The position numbers were made by a program, and so were the translations under genes. DNA of 64,000 bases from Novosphingobium flavum (lineage in GTDB: Bacteria > Pseudomonadota > Alphaproteobacteria > Sphingomonadales > Sphingomonadaceae), in NCBI RefSeq assembly GCF_014230315.1, contig NZ_JACLAW010000011.1:62001-126000 (forward strand), read 5' to 3'. Below are positions 52,005-59,524 of this stretch, piece by piece. The notes beneath the pieces were generated by a model. The model saw only the letters and a list, made by a program, of their open reading frames with translations. It was not told the DNA's origin and did no database searches. The number at the start of each line of letters is the position of its first letter. Positions within the stretch are counted from its first letter, which is position 1.

Positions 52005-54521
52005 TCAGAACTTGAAGGCGAAGGTGGCACCCACGTAGCGATCGGCCGCCTTGGGCAGGTTCACGTTGTATCCCTGCTGGTCGTAGTTCAGGACATAGCC
52101 GGCAGGGCGAACGTTGTTCCCCGCATAGTTCTTGCCCGTGTAGTAGTGCCGGTTGGTCAAATTCTTGACGAAGACTGTCAAAGAATACTTGTTGTCGATA
52201 TCCTTGACCCCAAAGTTGAGGTCAAACGTCGCATAGCCGGGCTGGCTCAGGAACGGATCCTGGCTGAGATCGAACGACTGCCACGACTGGAAGTTCATCG
52301 AACCCATGATGAACCCGGCCAGCGAGCCGAACAGCGGATGCTCGTAGCGGATCGAGGCATTGCCGCGCCACTCCGGCGCACCGGGCAGCGAGCCGTTGCG
52401 GACGTTCTGGAAAGTGGCGCTGCCACCTGACGTGTTCAGCTGACGGAAGCAGACGTTGCTCGGCTGCGCCGCCCCGACCGCGACGGTCGCGATAGCCGGG
52501 AGGCCATAGACCGCCGCATTGTTCTGCGGGAAAGTACAGGGCAGGCCATTGGCGTTAACCGTGGCCTTCGAATAAACCACGCTGGCGTTCACGCTCAGTC
52601 CTTGGGTCACTTCGGCAGAGATTGCTGCCTGGAAGCCCTTGGTGGTCACATCGCCGGCATTGGTCGGGATGCTGGTCGCGGTAAAGGTCAGCGGATCGAC
52701 CGCCTGTGCCTGAACCTGCAGGTTCTTGTACTTGGCGTAGAAGGCCGCCGCGGTCAGGAGTGCCCGCCCGCCAAAGATGCGACCCTTGAAGCCGGCTTCG
52801 AAGGCATTGACCGTTTCCGGCAGGACCGGCGTGGTCTGGTTGAAGGCCGCAGTCAGCTCGATGTCGTAGCTGGCGCCCTTGTAGCCGCGTGCATAGGTCG
52901 CATAGAACTGCGCGTTGCGATTGACATGGTACTGCAGACCGAGCTTGCCGGTGATGGTGTTGTCAGCCGTGTTGCCGCTGCCCGAACCCACCGAAAGGGT
53001 CGAAACGTCGCCGGGCTGCGACGCACCCGGACGGATCACGAAGTAGCTGACCGTTTCGCGCTGTACGCGCACGCCTGCAAGCACGGAAAGCTTGTCGGTC
53101 AGCTTGTATTCGCCTTGGCCGAAGACGGCGATCTGGTCGCTGGTCTGGCCAGCGTTCAGCGTATTCGAAACGTAGATCGGCAGAACCGTGGTGGAAGTTC
53201 CGCACGGCAGGCCCACCGTGTTACCCGCGGTAACCGGGCAGGTGCCCCACCGCTGGAGGTACTCGCGGCCGACCTTCTGGGTCTGGTAATAGAGGCCGGC
53301 AACGTAGGTTAGCGGTCCGGTGCCCGGCGAAGTCACCCGGATCTCCTGAGCGAACTGCGTGACCGAGCCGGGGCCGCCCGCGCTCAGGGTCTTGCTTCGC
53401 CCGCCCGCACCATTGATCGTGGTCTGGGTCGTCGAGCCGTAGGGCGTGACCAGCTGCGGAGTTGCCGCGACGTAGAGCGGCGGCAGGGCGTCGGGGATCA
53501 CCGGGAACGGGTTCGCATCGAACCGGTAGTTCTGGTACGACGTGATCGAGGTGATGGTGAAGTCACCCAGCTTGAGATTGCCTTCCAGCGAACCGATGAA
53601 CTGGCGGCTGTCGTCAAACGATGGCTTGTACATCTGGACGAGACGGTTCTCGGTATTGGCCGTGAACGGCACGACCAGCGCTGCGATCTGGACCGAGTTG
53701 TCGAACTGCTGGATCACGCTGGAACAGCAACCCGACTGCGTCTTGTAGTAGCTCGCGATGGCCAGCCAGTTGAGGTTCTCGGTCATGTCCCAGTCAAGCT
53801 TGCCGCGAACACCACGGCTCTTGACCGTACCGATCCGGTCGCCCGGCGAAACGCTGCTGAACAGGTTGCCGCCGACATAGCTGTAATTGCCGCTGATGCT
53901 GGCGCGCAGCGTGTCGGAAAGCGGCCCCGAGATCGTGCCTTTGGCGCGGTATTCCTCGCCTTCGGCAACGGTCACTTCGCCATTTGCCGAAAGCTGGTGG
54001 GAGGGCCGCGCGGTAACGACGTTGATCAGGCCCGCGTCGGCATTCTTGCCGAACAGGGTACCCTGCGGCCCTTCAAGAACCTCGATCCGCTCCACGTCGG
54101 ACAGTTCGGAGAAGCCCTGGGCGCCGCGGCCGAGGACGACGCCGTCGATCACGGTCGAGACCGAGGATTCGGCGCCGAAATTGAACAGGGCCGTGCCGAC
54201 GCCGCGAATGCGGAAGCTATTGTTGGCAGCCTTGCCGCCCTCGGTGAAGGTAAGCGAGGGCACTGCGTCGGTCAGTGAACGGGTGTCGTTGATCTGGCGC
54301 TGGCGCAGGACGTCCGCCGAAACGGCGGTGACGGTCACAGGCACGTCGACCAAGCGCTCGGCGCGCTTCTGCGCGGTCACCACGATTTCACCCGGCGCCA
54401 TATCGTCGGCATCGCTGGCGGCTTGCGGCGTCGTTTGCGCAGTTTGCGCACTGGCCGACGCGACCGGCATCAGCGCCACCGACAGCGCCATAAACGAAAC
54501 AGAGCCCAGAGAACCTTTCAT
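52005..54521 (-). CDS. TonB-dependent outer-membrane receptor (copy 4)
   Basis: 838 aa from the ATG at 54521 with GGGAGGAAGGGG upstream. The signal peptide ends near ASASAQ, then comes the plug (GEIVVTAQKRAERL; GPQGTLFGKNADAGLINVV) and a barrel ending FAFKF. It heads the minus-strand operon with the PepSY-diflavin reductase, two DLH-fold proteins, a lipoprotein and an MFS, a set-up like siderophore or metal-chelate uptake. The upstream region contains a nested inverted repeat (CATTCG/CGAATG, 54545-54561) close to the start and a TTTATTGTT-type element at 54634, about 113 bases upstream. Ligand unknown. Confidence 0.9.
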   Translation of the reverse strand: MKGSLGSVSFMALSVALMPVASASAQTAQTTPQAASDADDMAPGEIVVTAQKRAERLVDVPVTVTAVSADVLRQRQINDTRSLTDAVPSLTFTEGGKAANNSFRIRGVGTALFNFGAESSVSTVIDGVVLGRGAQGFSELSDVERIEVLEGPQGTLFGKNADAGLINVVTARPSHQLSANGEVTVAEGEEYRAKGTISGPLSDTLRASISGNYSYVGGNLFSSVSPGDRIGTVKSRGVRGKLDWDMTENLNWLAIASYYKTQSGCCSSVIQQFDNSVQIAALVVPFTANTENRLVQMYKPSFDDSRQFIGSLEGNLKLGDFTITSITSYQNYRFDANPFPVIPDALPPLYVAATPQLVTPYGSTTQTTINGAGGRSKTLSAGGPGSVTQFAQEIRVTSPGTGPLTYVAGLYYQTQKVGREYLQRWGTCPVTAGNTVGLPCGTSTTVLPIYVSNTLNAGQTSDQIAVFGQGEYKLTDKLSVLAGVRVQRETVSYFVIRPGASQPGDVSTLSVGSGSGNTADNTITGKLGLQYHVNRNAQFYATYARGYKGASYDIELTAAFNQTTPVLPETVNAFEAGFKGRIFGGRALLTAAAFYAKYKNLQVQAQAVDPLTFTATSIPTNAGDVTTKGFQAAISAEVTQGLSVNASVVYSKATVNANGLPCTFPQNNAAVYGLPAIATVAVGAAQPSNVCFRQLNTSGGSATFQNVRNGSLPGAPEWRGNASIRYEHPLFGSLAGFIMGSMNFQSWQSFDLSQDPFLSQPGYATFDLNFGVKDIDNKYSLTVFVKNLTNRHYYTGKNYAGNNVRPAGYVLNYDQQGYNVNLPKAADRYVGATFAFKF

Positions 54522-54633
54522 CACACCCCTTCCTCCCATTCGATCATTCGCAAATCGAATGAATTATATTCCCAGCACGCCTTTGTGGCAGCACCATCTT
54601 TTCTATCGTTCCATTCTTTACCTTAGCAAGGCT

Positions 54634-54655
54634 TTTATTGTTTCCTTTTAGAATG
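54634..54655. promoter_or_regulatory. TTATTGTT-type element 4
   Basis: TTTATTGTTTCC followed by TTTTAGAATG; it differs from the module C element at 44165 at only one of 22 positions. It lies 113 bases upstream of TonB receptor 4. Confidence 0.5.
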
Positions 54656-54942
54656 TTTTGAACAACAACCTTCCGCATACACTTCGATCAAACCCGGCAG
54701 ATCGGCACTGGGCGATTCAGTCACCCGGATGCGGGTCTCCACCAAGTGCGGCGCCGTCGTTCGGCAAGTGAAAAGCTGACGATATTGATACCGTTGAGCA
54801 TTTCATCAGCCTGTCAGATGGCCGGATAGATCCGCTCGCGCTTTGCTGGGCCGGCCATAGCCTGGCCCCAAACAAAGAACTCGACCTAGCCGATCTGATC
54901 AGCGAAAAATGGATATTCCCAAATGACGCGTGGCAGCGGGCA
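54656..54942. other. Unassigned stretch next to IS scar
   Basis: 287 bases with no convincing gene or motif. The minus-strand frame at 54717-54956 has no recognisable content. It may be the remainder of the insertion element or of the DNA that replaced its missing end. Confidence 0.4.
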
Positions 54943-55387
54943 GTATCGCAGCCCATCGGTGGCTTTGGCCTCGGCCATGCCGTAACGCTTCAGCGCGTTC
55001 TTCAAGTGCTGCAAAGCCGCTGATTTATCTCATTTTTTGGTGACAATAGATTCCAGGATCTCATCCTCGTGAACGACGGCGCGCCAGAGATAGCTCATCG
55101 CGCCATTGATCTTCACGTAGACCTCGTCGATGTGCCCGCACCATGCCGGAAACCGCGCATCCGGCTGATGCGCTGGCGGCGGATGTCGGCCGCGAACAAC
55201 GGACCGAAACAATTCCGCCACAGCCGCACCGTCTCATGACAGAGGTAAATGCCGCGCTCGAACAGCAGATCCTCGACTTCCGCAGGCTCAACGGGAACCG
55301 CACATAGTGCATCACCACGAGCCGGATTACCTCCGGCTACGAGTGAAAATAGCGAAATGGATTGGCTGGTTCTTGAGGACGCGGCAT
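54943..55387 (-). pseudogene. IS6-family transposase remnant
   Basis: Reading minus from the ATG at 55387, the frame gives NPFRYFHS, a stop codon, then PEVIRLVVMHYVRFPLSLR. A frameshift leads to VEDLLFERGIYLCHETVRLW and GFRHGAG, a second frameshift to HIDEVYVKINGAMSYLWRAV, then VTKK and an in-frame stop before NALKRYGMAEAKATDGLRY. These are the IS6/IS26-type transposase landmarks, including the first two DDE acidic residues (the D of HIDE and of TDGL). It carries two stops and two frameshifts, and the C-terminal third is missing, so it is dead. A possible terminal repeat (GGCAGTGTCAAAAG on the minus strand) lies at 55434-55447. Confidence 0.85.
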
Positions 55388-55396
55388 GGCCGCGCC

Positions 55397-56338
55397 CTAC
55401 CCCAATCGCCTCACCTTGCCAGCAGGTGCAGTTCTTTTGACACTGCCACCAGTGGCGATGCTAGCGCACGCCGCGTCGACAATCGCAACCAGTTCCTGCC
55501 CGAAGCGGACGTCGGCAACCTGCCCATAGGCCGATGCGTCTCCCCCAGTCAGGCTGCGGACGGCTTCCCGGTAGCAGGCCAACCAGTCATGCTGGAAGGG
55601 GCCGCCCTCAAGCACATGATCAGCAGCGCCAAAGCTGTAAAGCTCGCAAGGCCCCGTGCGCGTCTCGTCTAGCAAATCCAGGCTGAAGCTGGAGCGGCCC
55701 CCGCCGGCGTGATCGAGACTACACTGGAAAGCGGCTTTCCCTGTTCTAGTTGCCGCCGCGCAAACAACGGGACCGAGCACGGAAACCAGCACGGCGAGCA
55801 TATGCGGAGCAACGTCCAACAGAGGCCCGAAAGGCTCGGAACGCCAGGGGGAGTCTGCGAAACGGCCGCCGGGTACCAAGGCCCGAGAATTGAAACTGGC
55901 AGTGGCCGTCTGCGGCTGCAAGGCTCGCGCCGATGCGATCAATTGGCGCACCTCGGCGCTATGGAGCCCAGGCAGGAACACGCGTGCCGCCACGTCCGCC
56001 CGATCAATCGTTGCCACCAGCTCACACCCCTCCGCAAGCGAGGTCGCCAGCGGCTTTTCCAGCAGCAGCATCTTGCCCGCCTCCGCGGCACGTCGTGCAA
56101 GAGCGGACTGGACCTGCGGTGCGACAGCGAATGCGACGGCGTCCACACCGTCCAGGAAGCGGTCGAAATCGTCGAAGGCTTGAGCACCGTGCGGCTCTGC
56201 CACGGCTGCGGTCCGGCCAGGATCCCGGCCGTAGACTCCGACCAGGCGGACATTCGGGCAATCCGCCAAGGCCGGAGCGTGAACCTGCGCAGCCCAAGTG
56301 CCGGTTCCGACCAAGCCGAATGAGGCAGGCTCAACCAC
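55397..56338 (-). CDS. Gfo/Idh/MocA family oxidoreductase
   Basis: 313 aa from the GTG at 56338 (GGGAG six bases upstream); GTG 56368 gives ten more residues. Rossmann motif GLVGTGTWAAQ, LLEKPLATS at about residues 92-100 and a DVAPHML region with the catalytic His. It is more distant from the oxidoreductase at 5866 than a recent duplicate would be. It probably oxidises or reduces a sugar or sugar acid. It has no strong coupling to the MFS upstream (192-base gap). The last ~16 residues (GGSVKRTAPAGKV and on) are encoded in DNA that may already belong to the IS6 element end, so the native C-terminus may have been replaced. Confidence 0.8.
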   Translation of the reverse strand: MVEPASFGLVGTGTWAAQVHAPALADCPNVRLVGVYGRDPGRTAAVAEPHGAQAFDDFDRFLDGVDAVAFAVAPQVQSALARRAAEAGKMLLLEKPLATSLAEGCELVATIDRADVAARVFLPGLHSAEVRQLIASARALQPQTATASFNSRALVPGGRFADSPWRSEPFGPLLDVAPHMLAVLVSVLGPVVCAAATRTGKAAFQCSLDHAGGGRSSFSLDLLDETRTGPCELYSFGAADHVLEGGPFQHDWLACYREAVRSLTGGDASAYGQVADVRFGQELVAIVDAACASIATGGSVKRTAPAGKVRRLG

Positions 56339-56530
56339 GGCGAGCTCCCGCCCGCCGTGGTGAGGCACAACTCCAAATCAAGGGCATGTAGATCCTCTTC
56401 CCGGCCATTATCGCTATGGCCGCATAAAAGGCGCCTCGACTGCACATTCCAGGCACGGGGCACTGGGCTGTGCGCGGCGGCGGATTATCGGAAGGCATTT
56501 ACCGGCACGCTCACTTCTTTTTCGCAAGAC

Positions 56531-57973
56531 TTATTCCCCTGCGGCAACGGCCCGGCCCCCGACGTCAAGGCCGGCACTCGGCGAGGACGACTGGTTGTCG
56601 GCGCGTACAGGCAGTTCCTGTTCCGTGTGACCATAGACTTCCTTGAGCACGAAGGTTGCCAGGAACAGCGTGATGAGCGGGAAAATGGCCGTCAGCATCG
56701 CCGCCTTGGGAACCCCAAGCAAAGTAAACATCGCCGGCGCCGCCATCGTCAGGAGAAACGCCGAGGTCTTGGTCACCGCATAGGCAAACCCGGAAGAGAC
56801 GCCGCGATACTTTGGCTTGGCGACCACGGTGACAATCGTCTGACCGCTCTGCGCGCCCCAGTAATGCCCCCAGACCACGATCGCTGCGCCCAGGGCAACG
56901 ATCAGTGTCTGCGCCTGATAGATGCCATAAGAGGCGACGAACAGGCCCGACGCGGTCAGGAAGTTGCCTGCCTGGAGCAGGCCCTTGTGACCGATGCGGT
57001 GGAGAATGACCGGCCCGACGAAGCCGGACAGGGCCGCCAGGCCGCTCAGCCCGATCAGGAACAGGTTGTTCTCGAGCTGGGTCGTGAAGCCGAAGCTCAC
57101 CAGGATGAGCGGGATGTAGAAGCCAAAGGCATACCATTCGGCCGGCTGAGTGGCGTTTGAAACCATGCCGACGATCGTCACGTTGCGGCGGCGGCGATCA
57201 CCCCAGACGTCCCTGAACGCTTCCCCGATCGTGGGCGAGCGCATCGGCACGTTGGTATCGGGCAGGTCGTCCAGCAGATCGCCGTAAAGCACGCGCGATG
57301 CCGCCTTGGCTTCGCGGAACTTGCCGCGATCAAGCAACCACGCCGGGGTTTCGGGCAACTCGGTCCGCATCAACAGCAGAATGATGCCGGGAATGGCCGG
57401 GAACATGAGAACGAAGCGCCACAGCAGGTTCGCCTCGAGATTGATGAACTGCAGAATGGTCACAAGGATCACCGACAGCATCGTGCCGATGGCGTACATG
57501 CACTGCCACCGGTTCGCCATCGTCTCGCGTTTTCCCTTGGGCAGGACTTCCATCATGTAGGTGAAGCCGTTGGCGACGTCGCATCCGATGGGGATGCCGC
57601 CAATCGTGCGGATGATTGCCAGGGTCAGCATGTTTGGTGCCAGCCCTTGCGCGAGGGCGCAGACGATAAACATGATCATGGAGGCGAGGAATATCCGCCG
57701 ACGGCCGAAGCGATCCGTTGCCCAGCCGCCCAGCAGCGCGCCGATCAGGCCCCCGATGTGAACCCCGGCAGCGGCAAATCCGAGCATCATCGCGCTCGGA
57801 TTGAGGTCCGTGTTTATGTAGGGGAGGATGAAGGCCATCGAATAGCTGTCCCAGGATTCAAGGAGCAGCGCGACGATCATGAGCCAGCCGGCTTTGGTGG
57901 AGCCAGCGCCTTCCTGGGCCTCAACTCTTTTCTTGGCCTCCGCGGCGATCGCGGCAGCTTGCGCTTGGTTCAC
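56531..57973 (-). CDS. MFS transporter, sugar/aromatic acid:H+ symporter-like
   Basis: 480 aa from the GTG at 57973, eight bases after GGGAG; GTG 57988 is less well placed. About twelve hydrophobic segments. The MFS motif GGWATDRFGRRRIFL lies after TM2, with a central loop and ELPETPAWLLDRG before TM7, features typical of the sugar porter and aromatic acid:H+ symporter branches. It lies between the Gfo/Idh and amidohydrolase genes on the same strand, so it probably imports the substrate of this cluster. A strongly charged C-terminal tail follows TM12. Confidence 0.84.
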   Translation of the reverse strand: MNQAQAAAIAAEAKKRVEAQEGAGSTKAGWLMIVALLLESWDSYSMAFILPYINTDLNPSAMMLGFAAAGVHIGGLIGALLGGWATDRFGRRRIFLASMIMFIVCALAQGLAPNMLTLAIIRTIGGIPIGCDVANGFTYMMEVLPKGKRETMANRWQCMYAIGTMLSVILVTILQFINLEANLLWRFVLMFPAIPGIILLLMRTELPETPAWLLDRGKFREAKAASRVLYGDLLDDLPDTNVPMRSPTIGEAFRDVWGDRRRRNVTIVGMVSNATQPAEWYAFGFYIPLILVSFGFTTQLENNLFLIGLSGLAALSGFVGPVILHRIGHKGLLQAGNFLTASGLFVASYGIYQAQTLIVALGAAIVVWGHYWGAQSGQTIVTVVAKPKYRGVSSGFAYAVTKTSAFLLTMAAPAMFTLLGVPKAAMLTAIFPLITLFLATFVLKEVYGHTEQELPVRADNQSSSPSAGLDVGGRAVAAGE

Positions 57974-58137
57974 GAATATTTCTCCCACACATCAGGTGGC
58001 GATTGCTGTCGGACGCGGCGCACGGCGGATGACAAGAGGCCGCTGCGCCGACCTTTCCGAAGGCCATCCTATCTAGACCATACTTACCGCGTACCCGGCG
58101 GCGTGCGGTTCAGGGCCGCGCGCCGCCGAGAGGCGGA

Positions 58138-59478
58138 TTACCTCTGCCGGCTGATCGCATCCTTGACGACCATGCCGCCTTTCATGACGAACTTCACCCG
58201 TTCCATCTCGGTGATGTCCGCCAATGGATCGCCGGATACCGCGATGACATCAGCGTATTTTCCCTTTTCCAGGCTCCCAATGTGGCGCTCCATGTCGTAG
58301 TTCAGCACGTGAACCGCGCCGACATAGGTGGTCCGCAGCGCCTCGGCCGGGGTCATCCCCCATTTGACCAGATAGGCAAATTGGTTACCCTGCTTGCCGT
58401 GCGGGATCTCGCCGCCCGGCGGCGAAGTGGCGCCGCTTCCGAACGCGATTTCCAGTCCGGCGGCACGAGCCCGCCGCACGGCGGCCTCGCCCAGGGCCAG
58501 GCGTGAGCCCGCGCCCCCGCTCGCTTGCAGGTCAAGAGGATCGAGGTGCGTCAGGTCATCGATCGTCGGCGTGAAGACGGTCTTGAACTGCTGGATCAGC
58601 TTCACCCCAGCGGCGTCGAGCTCAAGCAGATGGTTGGGATTGTCGACGCCGGCGAGAAGGCAAGGATCCTTGCCGTTTCCGCTGTAGCTGTGACAAGCGA
58701 CCTTGAGGCCGAGACGGTGCGCCTCGTCGACGATCGCCTGGACCTCCTCGGTCGAAATCGAGAACACGTACTGGAACTTGCCATCACGCCACATGTAGTT
58801 CGGCCCGACATAGTCCGAAGTTGCGTAGACCTTGACGTAATCGACCCCGTGGTTCTTCGCCTCGCGCACTGCGGCGCGGGCCAGCCACGGCCCGTTGATA
58901 TCCTTGTTCTCGGTGCGTCCAGCGTACCAGCGCTCTCCGTAGCCCTCCCTGACGTAGTTCGAATTCCGGAAATTGAGCGCCTGCCCCACGACCTGCATGC
59001 GCGGCCCCAGGACATGACCCGCATTGATCATGTCGCGCAGCTCGACCGTGTCAAAACCTCCGCGCGAGTCCAGATCGAGGATTGTCGTAAAACCAGCGTC
59101 CAGATCGTGTTGAGCGCTCACGGTCATCCATATGACGCGTTGCGAGAGGCTGGTAGTCGGGGACGCGTCAACGTTGGTGTGGACGTGCGCGTCGATCATG
59201 CCGGGCATGACCGTCGCATTGCCGAGGTCGATCACCTTTGCATTTGCCGGGACCGGCAGGTTGGTCCCGACGTTTTCTATCCGGTCTCCCCTGATGATCA
59301 CGACCTGGTTGGCGAGGAGTTGACCTCCCTTGGGATCGTAAAGGCGCCCCGCCTTGATCGCCACGACCCGGTCGGCCGGCGCGAGAAACTCGGCGGTCTT
59401 CTCGGGGGTATTGGCCGAGGCCGCACAGGCAAGCACTGCCCCGACAGCGCCGAACAGCCAACTGATCTTTCGTTTCAT
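58138..59478 (-). CDS. Secreted amidohydrolase with altered metal-site Asp
   Basis: 446 aa from the ATG at 59478 (AGGTGA seven bases upstream). The signal peptide ends near AASAN. The imidazolonepropionase/prolidase-like amidohydrolase fold is supported by PGMIDAHVHTN (HxH motif), VDYVKVYAT (carboxylated Lys candidate), VACHSYSG and NPNHLLELD. The last metal-site motif, normally GTD, reads FGSGATSP, so the usual catalytic Asp is replaced by Gly. It may be inactive or have altered chemistry. It lies 46 bases after the TonB receptor stop, so periplasmic processing of the imported compound is a plausible role. Confidence 0.8.
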   Translation of the reverse strand: MKRKISWLFGAVGAVLACAASANTPEKTAEFLAPADRVVAIKAGRLYDPKGGQLLANQVVIIRGDRIENVGTNLPVPANAKVIDLGNATVMPGMIDAHVHTNVDASPTTSLSQRVIWMTVSAQHDLDAGFTTILDLDSRGGFDTVELRDMINAGHVLGPRMQVVGQALNFRNSNYVREGYGERWYAGRTENKDINGPWLARAAVREAKNHGVDYVKVYATSDYVGPNYMWRDGKFQYVFSISTEEVQAIVDEAHRLGLKVACHSYSGNGKDPCLLAGVDNPNHLLELDAAGVKLIQQFKTVFTPTIDDLTHLDPLDLQASGGAGSRLALGEAAVRRARAAGLEIAFGSGATSPPGGEIPHGKQGNQFAYLVKWGMTPAEALRTTYVGAVHVLNYDMERHIGSLEKGKYADVIAVSGDPLADITEMERVKFVMKGGMVVKDAISRQR

Positions 59479-59524
59479 AGCAACATCACCTCTCCTCGGA
59501 CCGCCTTTCGAGGCGGCACTGATT

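Noticed and set aside
54717..54956. Small minus-strand gene of 79 codons
   Set aside because: No ribosome site or family resemblance; it overlaps the IS remnant end and is probably non-coding.
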